Positions 48,601 to 60,600 of a DNA stretch of 64,000 bases are shown one piece after another (the first letter of the stretch is position 1; each line of letters opens with the position of its first letter). Source of the DNA: Ampullaceana balthica (taxonomy: Eukaryota > Mollusca > Gastropoda > Lymnaeidae); assembly GCA_944989445.1 (NCBI GenBank), contig CALYLW010000126.1:310001-374000 (forward strand), written 5' to 3'. Below the pieces are notes generated by a model. It searched no databases. It was not told where the DNA came from and saw only the letters and a program-made list of their open reading frames with translations. Made by a program: the position numbers and the translations under genes.

Positions 48601-51600
48601 TTTCCAAAGAATATTATTGCATCTCCGCAACATGACGCAGCATTTACCCCGACCAGATTCAGTGTGTGAGCTGCACATGGAGAGAATAGAGCATCATCAT
48701 TCTTTTGTAAAATCCGCGCTTGAACACCTTTCATTATCCCCGCCATGTTTGCGCCGTTGTCAAAACCCTGTCCACGACAATCTTTAAGCTCAATTCCATG
48801 TTCGTCGAAGCGAGAAATGAGTGTTTCTGCAATTTCTTCTCCTGTCTTCTGATTGCACGGGAAGAAATCTTCAAATCTCTCTTCTATTGACAATTTGTTC
48901 TCATCGCTTTTATGGACGTATCGTAATATGAGAACATTTTGTTCTGTATGGGATACGTCAGGAGTATCACATATAATGAAAAAATAAATTGTTTCCCTTC
49001 TTTCAAGCAAAATCTTGTCTAGAGCATGTTTCACGCATAAAGAAATTATTTCGTTTTGTGTCTTCCATGACAAATAAGGATTACGCATTTTTTTACCATG
49101 CTCTTTCTTTAAACTTTTCACCCGTTTTGCCAATAACTTTTTTTATTTTAAAGATAATTGCTCCTAATTTTCAGGAGACAATCACATTCTTATCTATCTT
49201 ATCTTATCTGTTTACAGACGCTCCTTCTATACAGAAGATTATTGCGTCCTACGTAAATGTTATCTATAACATAATGAACAACTAACTTGCAGTGGCGTCA
49301 CTAGGGGGGGGGGCGGGGGGGGGAGCCCCGGGTGACACCCATTAAGGGGTGACACCCGTGCCTAAATTTTTACTGTGTACGATTTTATGTCAGAAAACAA
49401 AAGATGACAATTTTTTTAATCTAGAAAGAAATTAAGAAATACAATGAAATACGTTAAACGCGAAAATTCATTTTTTAAAAAAAATATCAGTTAACTTGCA
49501 AAAATAAAACAGTCCCAACACACGAACAACATTAAAAAAAAATAGGAAAAAAAAAGAAAAGAAATAGTCGCAGCAGAGAGATCTTTAAAAAAATGCTGGA
49601 ATGAAAGAGGCAGTGTCTTCTGTTTTAAAAGATATAAAGCCATTTGGGCTTGGACACACCGACAGCATGAACGAATCCCACCTCACGACTCCCTCCCCAA
49701 CAGCGGGGTGGGGGGAATACGATTTTTATCACCTCCCCCCCCCAAAAAAAAAGAAAAAGAAAAAAAATAAAAAGATGGGTTTTCCTTGTTGATGTTTTTC
49801 TTGAGGAAAATTATGATTTCAATGTCTTTGAGTTAATATTTTATATATATTAAAGGCGTGAAAGCATGTTTATATACAGGTAGTCCTCCGGTTACGACGG
49901 TCCCATCCCGACTTACGCTGTTTAGTGCTTACGAACGCGCCCCCGTAAAGAATAGTATTACGCGTTATTCCGTATTTTTAAAAAAAATTCATGAGGTAAC
50001 GAATTCTTTTCTCTATTTGAAATAACAAAAAATATTGAAAAATATGTATGATTATTAATTCAACCTACAACTTTCGTTTGCGAATTTTTCAAATGGCGAA
50101 GTTTTCAATCAAGTCAATAAAGCTGAGTAAGCTTACAAGTTCCTTTTCAATGCTCATTAGAGAGAGCATATTCAGCCTTTTTCGTCCCATGCAAATTCTA
50201 ACTCATTATATATTCTTTTCAACTTTGAAAATGATCGCTCTCAGCTGCAGTTTGATGTCATCATTGAAAGATATATGCGAAGTGCGATGTGTACATTTGT
50301 AAAGGACTGTGTGAAATGTAGCTCATTCAAAAGCAGCAAATTTTTTAGCTCTGTGCAAGTTTTTTGAGTTTCGTTTGTGTTAATTCCTTTTCCATACCTT
50401 GAGCCTGGGGCTGGACAATAACTTTTTTAAGAGTTCTGAAAATTGGACAAATTCTGAAGGTAAAGCAGTCTTCGAAATCACTCATGAACCTACATATGGA
50501 AGAAAATAAGAAGCCCCGAGCCTAGTGCTCTTTATGGGTCTTCCCGGAAGACCCCCTTAGCCATCTGGCCACCAAAGGGACATAACAGCTGAGGACCCCC
50601 CCCCCAAAAAAAGTGGTTGCTTCTGAAGCGGCCACCTGGGCATCCAGGACATACAGTCGAAGATGACTCCCACTAAGTTGCCCTCACAAGGAGTTGGTGG
50701 AATTTCCTACTACGACCCGCTACCACTTTGGTGCCATCCCGGCAAAGCACATGGGTCTCCATGGTTAGGATCGCCGCAGACCGGGGGATCATCAAAGACC
50801 TACCACTGGAAGGTTTCCTCAGAGCTGGCGTCCAATGCGTTCTTCGCGGCACTTTTTGCTAATCCGTACTGGCGCTCCTGGCCCTAAACCGGCACCGCTC
50901 GATGGCGTTGCTAGTAAATTGAGGGGGGCGAAACGGTTGCTTCGGATTTAACCGACCCCTTCTTCGAAATCACTTGAATGTTCTTCCATTAACTTGGCTG
51001 CTGCCCATTGGGTGGCGAAAGTGCTGAGCTCAGTTAGGTTTGTAAGAAACCAAATTTCTCATGGATGTATTTATATGCACCTAACCAATGTTGTAGGGCT
51101 TAAGAACGTTTGTCAATGATTAGTAGAAATACCTCAATCTTGAATTTTTTTCTCCAGGAGAATACTGTTTTGTTGATTTCCCTTTATCAAATTGACACTT
51201 TCTTTTTTGCTTGATAGTATTGAAGATTGTTTACACTGTTTTTACCACGGACTTTTCCTTTCCTTTGTCTTCATAGGAATAAAATTAAGAATGCTATTTT
51301 TTAACAAACTCAATGAGAGACTTCCTTTCTAAAATTGTTTCCCAAATTTCAAGTCAAATAGCGACTTCCAGTTGTTCAATTTCGTTTAGAAATCCTTCTT
51401 CTTCAAGTCGGCAGTCACTTGGCTGATTTTCATTCGTTGCTTATTCTTCCCGTGCTGCGATATTCTCATGGTATGAGCTATTAACAGACCTTACAGTATA
51501 ATGTCAGGCTGACCATCTTGTGTCAGACAAGGCTTTGTTAGCATGTATCAATTTCATATGTTTTTGAAGTACCTGTCAACGATGAGTAGATGCAACAAGT

Positions 51601-54600
51601 CGGGTATAAAGATTTTGCAGAAAACAAAAAAATCTGATCGCAGTAGGACAACCTGCTGCTCTTTTCCCAACCAAATTAAAGGAATGAGCTGTGCACGGCA
51701 CATAATGAGCTACAATGCACTTCTCACGAAGAATAGCCTGGTTTCCGTTATACTTCCTACTCATTTGCAGCATTGCCGTATGACTGTCCAAGGCATTTTC
51801 AGGGATACGTACAAACATAATGGCCTCCATCTTTATTAGCTAATATATAAAGCCTAGTTGGTGTTTGTATCTTTGTATGTTTGTATGTTTCACTTTTTCG
51901 ACTTTCTTTTAGACAGCCACGGAAAAACCAAATGACGGACGAGGACCAAATTTGGCAGGACGGTTCCTTTTACCCTGAAGGTGGTTTTAAGTTAGTTTTT
52001 GTAATTGTTCCTTTTGCCCGAATGCCGTAAATTAAATAATCAGAAAATGCAGAGACAAAGAATAAAAAATTTAACCTCATTTCTGTATTGAACAAATTTA
52101 CGCGGACGTTCAAATGCCGTTCAAAGCGAGTTACTTTTGGTGAGGTTTTTTTCCCCAATACTTTATTTTCATCTATGCGCATTCAAAAAATATTATAATG
52201 TCTAATTACGGTGCGCACATTTTCGTGTACGCTTCATAGTTTGAGCTGTGTAGTACAAAGAATTGTCATTTTCTTTACTGTTACTTTCTATATATTAGAT
52301 AGACACGTAAACATATTTAATTACAACTGCCACACGATGCATTACATTTAATTATTTACACGTTTAAATTTAATTGCGAATTTGTTTTAATTATTTTCTG
52401 TTCCATAACTCGACATTTAATTTTTAAAAAACTATTTATGTAATAATTGTGTCAGTATTTTTTTCAAGGCTTTATTTTTAGCGGTGCGCGTTTTAAAATC
52501 TTTTATCGCCTGATTACTGTGCGCACATTTTCGTGTACGCATCTTAAATTTAGCTGTGTCCAATTGATATAACATATATATTTTGTTTGTCTTTTACATA
52601 AGCTATTGTCTTTTACATAATCTATACACTTATACCATTTAAACTTAGAGTAACGGACCTATTAACATAATTAGATTAAATTAAATAAAGTGATCCTGAA
52701 AACGCTTAATTATTGTGTATTGCGAATTGAATATGTTATGTTCATTCCTTTGATGATGGATTAACATATGCCATTTTTAAAATCGATTATTGTCATGGTT
52801 TCACATGCGTTTTTAACATAAAATTTATTTGTTTTGTTTGTTTTTTAAAAATTAGGAATATAGCTTAATTTCTTTATTTATCTTTATTATCTTTATCTCA
52901 TAGACGCTGTTGCAAATATTGTATTAATTAAAATTGTGTTACGATGCAGTGTCATAAATATATAAAAGGTTTTTTTAGTGACGACAGTGGCAGAGATCTT
53001 TTGGAAAAATGTCAACAAAGCATTTGCCTTTTTAATGGATACAAACAAAAGAAAAACATAAAAATATCAACTGAGCTTTATATATTACATATGCGTTTAA
53101 ATTATTTTATTTCAATTATTTTCACGATGCATTGTATTAATATTTTACATGCAAAGAATATAATTGTGATTTTTTACAATTTAATTCATAACTCGACATG
53201 TAATTAAAAACCATAGATGTAGCGAGTTTATTTTATGTTGAAAGTGATGGCCTATGTCAAATAAACTTACACTTTTAAACTGTTTACTTAAGCTTTATAT
53301 ACACTATACATTATAAACTTTCGCTACCGAACGTATTAACAAAAGTTGACTAAATTTAATGAAGTGATCCTGAAAACGCTTAATTAATATGAATTGCGAA
53401 TTGAATATGTTTTTATGTTCATTCCTTTGAATAGCATAGGCCATTTCTAAAATTGCCTTTTAATCATTTTTAAGATGCGCTTATTAACAGACGTTTGAAT
53501 CTTTTTTTTTCATTTTTATTTTATTTTTCAGATATACAATCTGGTGTGTGTGTGTGCATTGAATATAATTTACAAAATATGATTCCTTATCCGAAATAGG
53601 GAACAAAAAAAAAGATTCCTTTTTGATATTAAACACATTGCTTAAAAACCTTAAATATAAATCGTAAAATATAGAGCCATAAAAAATGTTAAATATTATT
53701 TCCGTGTTAAAAAAATTAGGAATACGTCAAAAGTAGGAGTTTTTTTGGTCCAGTACATTTACTTTATAACAAGACTTTATTTTAGGCGGCCAGCTTTCTA
53801 TATTGTCAAAATATGGTGTGCACATTTTTTAGAGCATTTTAATACGACCAGTTTAAAAATAATTTTTTTTTCGAAAGTACATTTATAATTTTGTTTATTT
53901 GCGCTATGAGTCACTTAGCTTTTGCCTTTTAAAGGGATAGTGCCACATGTTCTTTATCTCATAGACGTGGTTACAAATATATAACTTACAATTGTGATAC
54001 GATGCAGTTTCGTAATTATATATTAAATTTTTGAGTGACGAGGGTGGTAGAGCTCTTTTGGAAAACCTATAAGTTATGTTAATTTTGTAAAAGTGGGAAT
54101 GAAATTGTAAATTTAGTTATTATGGTCGGCAAGAATCATTATTTAATAAATCATATCTTTTAAATAGTAAGGTTATTTTAAAAGGCACTGCATTAAGTGA
54201 AATCAACTCACGCGGTAAAATGGCATATCTCTGTTTCTCATAAGATTTTAACTAAATAGATGAATCTGAAATTTAACTTGGCAAATAAAAATTGTAATAA
54301 CCAGCAACTAATACTTGGATAAAGGGTCAGCACACTCCCGCTACAAGTGCGGGTAGTTTTCTAGTACACTATAATTCATAAAAAGTTTGGGGTACGAGGA
54401 GGGGGGTGTTTAAGAAATGTGACGTCACATAAAAGACGCGAAACTTTAAATAAAAGTTCCACTTAAATATTTGATTGTTTACCATTTATTTAATAACGTT
54501 TTCAATGACTTCACTCGTGTTACGATATTACAGTGCAGACTTACCCTAAATACATTATTTTAATGACAAAAATAATTTGCAACATGCTAATTTTTATTGA

Positions 54601-57600
54601 GAAAATACGGCTTGGGGGAGGGGTGTCAAAGCTTTGTGACGTGATATCGTAAAAAAGGGGTGGGGGTCTAAGTTTTAGTGACAAAGTATGACACTGGGGG
54701 AGGGTGGGGTAAAAATTGGAATCCTCGCGTGACGTCATTTATGGACGGCCCCTTCAGTCGTGAAGGGGTGACACCATGAGCTACCGCCCCGGGTGACACC
54801 AACCCTAGTGACGCCTCTGCTAACTTGATACTTTTTAAATTCTATTTATTATTACTGTTAACACTGCTAGAAGTAGCAGTGTAAATCAAAATCAATTTTC
54901 ATTATTATTGCCAAAGTAAAGTCATAAATTGTCGTAATCATATTAATATATTTTTTAAAATTTTTGAAGTAACGGTACATTTATTTATATTCTCGCTTGA
55001 AATTTTAAAAATTTGTAATCATCTTATGTTTAGAGATTGAAAATGATTGAGAATCTTAACTGGAACCCCATGAACACAACGAATAAAATACGATGGGTGC
55101 CTTTTTTTTATTCTAACAAAAAAGTATTTATGTCTTATTTACAGCTTAACGGGTGGTAAAAGTGAAGAAACAAATACCAATATTTACATCCACTCGAATA
55201 AGTGAGAGAGTCACCGGAAGACATATATTTGAGCTAGTTTTTTAAAACTTTTTTGTTATATGTAACTTGAATAATATTCCGAATAAATTTCAGCATTATA
55301 CAAATTAAGCGTGGCTGACGGGGTCCTCCTTCCGTTGGGGCCCCTGAATAAATTCATGGATTCACCCTCCGGTGGCGGCCCCGGTTCCCGGCTTTCTTGT
55401 TGATTAAATATAACAGGACCAATTCATATTTGTATCTCAGTCTTTCATTCTTAATTTCAGACTGATAAGTTCCGCATTAAAATCCAATGCGAGAACTACA
55501 TGAAAGTGTATGTAGCTAAAAACCAAGACGAACTCCTTCGTTTGGTCCTGACTTATGATTCTGGTTGTGTCGTGGAACAGTTTGCTCCAGAGATGATACG
55601 ATACGTTCATTGTAATGCAGCCTTCTTCAAGTTGGTATTTCAACTTAATATTTTTTACTCAAGAATTAGAAAACTAACTTCGTTTACAGAATATTAGTTA
55701 AAGATTAGTTTTAAGTTAGTTTTACCCATTAAGTTTCCAACAAGATTGCCCACATAACTTACAGAAATAAATTTCGTATACTTTTCAAAGTATTTGTCAA
55801 AGTTGTTAGTGTTTTCTCCAAAAAAATTCTAATTATTTTAAAGTATCCAAAGTATTTTAAACATATGCCTATGTTTGGTATAAAAGTAGTCGGATGTGAA
55901 TAATGACGTCATAATCAATTATTACGTCATTTTGAAAGAAGCGAAGAAAAAACAACTATGACATAAATTTAAAGGTATTTAAAAAAGTTCAGTAAACGGA
56001 TATCGTACTTTGAACCTGGGTAAACGAATCTTTAATTAGTGATAAGAAAAACTTGATTTCCATGTCACAGAGATGATTGTACATTGTGATTTTGGGTCAG
56101 GAATGACGTCATAGAGAGTTGTCCTGCTTCGTCCAACTGGCAATATGACGAGGACGTGGAGAGGGCTTGTTTGACATTGACCAACCCAGTGTATGGTGTG
56201 CACAAGAGCTTGTGGGGTCCGTATTACAAGAACATCTTCTGTGCTATTTGCAACTTGGTAAGTAGAGCAACGTTTTTGGAGATCTTTTGAAAACTATATT
56301 AGTTTTGATATTGCCACTAAAACAGACACACCAATCAGCTTGGGATTCCCTCTCGTTCCATATATCTTATATTGACTTTGAAAGTACTTAACTCAAGGCT
56401 GCTTTCACTCTAAACATGTTCGCTCAATCTTTCTATCACAATCAGTTATTACGGTGTTACTTACCAACAAGCCTTGAGGTTTATTTTTTTAACCTTATAA
56501 TTTTATATTAGATCGACTTTTCCCCACCTCAAGTTATATATACCATCATTCCTTTTCAAAAAATAGAATTCTTATCCTTCATATGGAGACTGTGATAATC
56601 GAGAATTTTGGTCAAACAGCCCGAGAACACGAGCCTATCTTCCATTTTCTCTTTTAATTAATTTCCGGCGGCCAACTGTGGATGAAACTGAAGATCAAAA
56701 GCCAAAGAGACTTTACACCAGATCCAACTGCTCCACAATGGAGTGGCCAGTACCTAATGTCAGTATGAGATTAATCTTTTTTAATTAAAACTTTTTAAAC
56801 AGGTGACAGAGTGGTTAATGCATAGATCGTAGACTCTTAAAGAAGTTAATTATTGCTCATTATTTCTGTAGCTAAACAAAATTGTCTTGTTTCTCGTGAT
56901 ACTGAAATCACTACTGATTGAAGGGACCGTGTGTTCAGCTGAGGTGCTCTGATGGGAAACTGGTTGACAACGACGGTTGTACCACGGCATTGACAAGTGT
57001 TAAGGGACTTGGATATACTGTCAGAGTTTGGCTTGTGCCACGGCTCAATGGAGAGGAAATCTTTGCAGAAATACTGCCCCTCAGACTTGTCATGGACAAT
57101 ATAACTTTTGCTGTAAGTGTTGACAAACTGTTAAATAATTGCTGTTTGGAAGATATTTTAAGTTTAATTTTCACATTTTATGCATCTTACGACACTTCTT
57201 GTATAGCTTCGCTTTGATGTTGAAAAAGCAACACATGCATTGATATATCCATAAACGTCTTTAATTTTTAAAAAAATTTTTTTGAAAAAGTGGGAAAGGG
57301 GAAATTTTCGCGGAGAAAAATAAATAAAAAAGTTAAAATTCTAAAGGATTTTAAAAAAATTCTCCCTCTGTTTGTTGATTTAACTCCCTTTTCATTGCAC
57401 ATTCAATTATGATGTACATAATTTCAAATAAACATGACTTTTTATTATTAGCTTGAAAATTTTCAACATAAATTATATTTTCTCTACAGCTGCAAGCGAT
57501 ATTGGATGATCTATCTGATGGTCACCTGACGAATATAAGTCTGATATCTAAAGACCTTGTGGCCCCATCATGCAATAGAACAGTTCCGTTTGTTGTGTGG

Positions 57601-60600
57601 GCTCAGTCCAGTCTTATAGGAAAGTTCTCAGTACCACGAGATGACTTCGAGAAGACTTTGGTCAGGACGTTCCTGGACACCCCGATAACCATAGAAGTAC
57701 TGGAAGGCTATTCGGTGAACTTTGACCAGCACGTGATGATTGGTCAGTTCGAGACCTTGTCCATATGCCATCAAATGTCACTAGATAACACTACTTGTAT
57801 TTCTGAGACCATATCATCCAAAAGTTTATTGGACAAAAAGCAAAAAGTCATGATGAAATCGAAAGATTTATTTCTGAACGTAACTCATTTGTTGACTTGT
57901 CGTTTCGTGAGTTTTAACACTACACAGTTCAACATCGACGTGGATCACTCTGACATTCCGTACCGTGTGAGTGTAATGATATATTTCAATGGCACAATTC
58001 TAAACATCTCAGCTGCAACTGATCTAAAGATGATAAACATTGATAGAGAAGGACTTCTAAACGTTTGTCATAAACTTCTTGATGATAAACTCAATGAACT
58101 AGAAGAAGCCAATCAACGCGCCGTCTTAAGTTCACGTGAACAAACAAGTGTGACAGGACAAGCTCAGTACATCCTTACTATGACGTGTCTGGGAATTTCC
58201 ATAACGTGTTTGGTGTTGACACTTTACACTTATTTTAGATTTCGAGTCTTGCAGAGCTCGGCAGGAGTAAATAACATGTTTCTGTGCATGAGTTTACTGC
58301 TGGCCCAGGTGATGATCTGCGTAGCGGCACATCTGTAAGTGTCGTAAGTGTAACCCCGTGGTACAGTCTCTTGATTTGGCTTGAAAATTGAAATTTTCAG
58401 TAACATATCTTGGTTTGTAATTTTTGAATAGTCAATTATTTTAATTGAAAGAGAAGGTGACACAAAGTTTAAAGTTTCATTCTTTTTAAGATTAAATATA
58501 TGTAACAAAGTGCAAAAATATAATTAAGATTTTGAGCAAAAGCGTAACTAGGTTTTCCGCGCCCTTGGCTATTTCATTTTTGGCGCCCTTGAGAAATGGG
58601 GCCGTCCATAAAGTACGTCACGCTATTTTTGACTCCCCCCTCCCCCCTGTCACAAACTGTCACAAATCTTGGGACCCCCCCCCTAAAGTACGTCACACTT
58701 TCCAAAAATTTTTAATTAACACCTAATTAAAATATTTAATTTAATACTTAAAATATACTTCACTATTAAATTGTATTAAAATATAAAATTTCCACTTAAA
58801 AGTAGGGATGTACCGGATTCAAAATTTTGAAATCCGACTGGAGCTGAAGTGGGCCGGATTTATGAAGTGAAATCCGACTGGAGTCGGATCAGATTTGTTA
58901 AAATGGCCGGATTCCGGATTTTCCGGGGCCATTATGATTATGAATATATATATATAAATTAGCGATCTACCGGGCCAGCCGGATTTATGACGTGAAATCC
59001 TGCCGAAACCGGAGCTGGATTTTTAAAATTACATAATAAAAAGGAAACAAAACAATTTAACTTTAAAAAAAAGACTAGATTGACAAATTATGTGACCAAC
59101 TCTTGTGCTATATTTAATCTGTTTTTTATGGTCCTATGAATTATATTTCATTCAAAAATATTCACTGGACATCATCTGTGTTCATCCATAGTTACGACTG
59201 ACATCAATCTTTCACAATCATCGTTTCCTGGAAGGATAATTGCAGACAGATCAACTCGTCCTCATCTAGCCACTCAACAGTCTCTGTATGTGCATTTTCT
59301 CCTCTCGCAATAACTGCCATAGGTTCTCTTTGACTTCTAGAAGTGATTCTCAAAGGACGGATGCGTTTTATCTGAGTTGATTCTTGAACAGTTTGGGTGG
59401 GCACATTCTCCTGAGCCCGAGCTCTGTGTTGTCCTGTAGGTTTCTTCAACATTGTTTGTGAGGCAAAATATGAGTGACATACTTTGCAAAGTCGATCAAA
59501 TAAGCTGGTATTCATATGGTTGTACTTTGAAAACTCCTGTTGATCTTGGCATAATTTCATCAAATTTGAGAGTTTGTGCTACAAACAAGGAAGGAAATTT
59601 ATGAGAATCTGCATCTGCTCTTTCTTAAGCTTTGAGTCCATCATTTGTTTGGTTGATTGGGATTGGAAGAGGGAAGAATCTTTAAGGTAAAACGTTAAAA
59701 TATGAGCTTCGTGCTTTGTCGCAACATTTCATGTCCTGATATTTAATAACAATTTGAGTGAAATATTGGCTGGTGCGAACATGATTGTCAAACCAATCCT
59801 GATCCTTCGATATCAGTCCTGCTGTATCCGATTCAGATTTATGAACAACACATTCAGGAGATACGCATTTCAATGCTATTTTGACATAAAACTAATTCTA
59901 ATGTTTAAACAAAATTTTGAAAATTATTTTTAAAGCTATTTAAATTCTACTAAAAAAATATAAATAAATTAGAAAAAAATACTAAAAATAATAAATGTGT
60001 GACATCACACATGGCCTGACCCCCCTCCCCCCTGTCACAAAGTGTCACACTTTCTTAGACCCCCTCCGCCCCTCGGAGCGTGACGTACTTTATGGACGGC
60101 CCCAATAGGGAAAATACTAAATTATACAGAATAAATTGATTATTGAAGGATTTGCCCTCGGTGCCCTTGGCAACTGCCCCGATGACAAGTCGTTGTTACG
60201 CCTCTGATTTTGAGTTATTGGGTTATTAATCCGTGTGAAATAATTCAATCGATGAAAAGTAATTAGCCTTAAAATAAACATCTTTAAGTTTATTCAAGCT
60301 TCTATCAAACGTTCACTCAATACCGAGAACTAAGGTTGAAAAACATTTGAAAAATTTCATAGGTAAATCTTTATTCTATAGTTTGGATTTTTAAGTGTAA
60401 AATAACGCTTTGTCTTTTGATTACATCCGTAAATTAAAACCACTTTATGAGTCTGAAATTTTCAAAGAATCGGGATAAAAGTTAATGCTATACGTCAAAG
60501 TTAATACATACCTGGCGGTTATTGAAAACTTTGTTGAATTACCGTAGATACTCATTCTAAGGCCGCCTTTTTTAAAATTACAAAATCTAGGGGAAAATGT

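Larger units (their letters stand above)
49291..54819 (-). mobile_element. hAT element B, inverted relative to A, TSD CTAACTTG
   Basis: The left end is CAGTGGCGTCACTAGGGGG and the right end is the inverted CCTAGTGACGCCTCTG. CTAACTTG flanks both sides (49283-49290, 54820-54827). It is the same family and structure as A but has its own target duplication, so it is a separate insertion and not an inverted duplication. It contains the transposase relic on the - strand and a 2,526-bp Helitron. Confidence 0.93.

Noticed and set aside
50663..50887. 74-codon + strand frame in hAT B
   Set aside because: It lies in the 490-bp GC-rich insert, is broken in the matching copy in element A, and has no recognisable motif.
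40681..54819. A single giant inverted duplication
   Set aside because: Each arm has hAT termini and its own perfect 8-bp target duplication, so there were two independent insertions.
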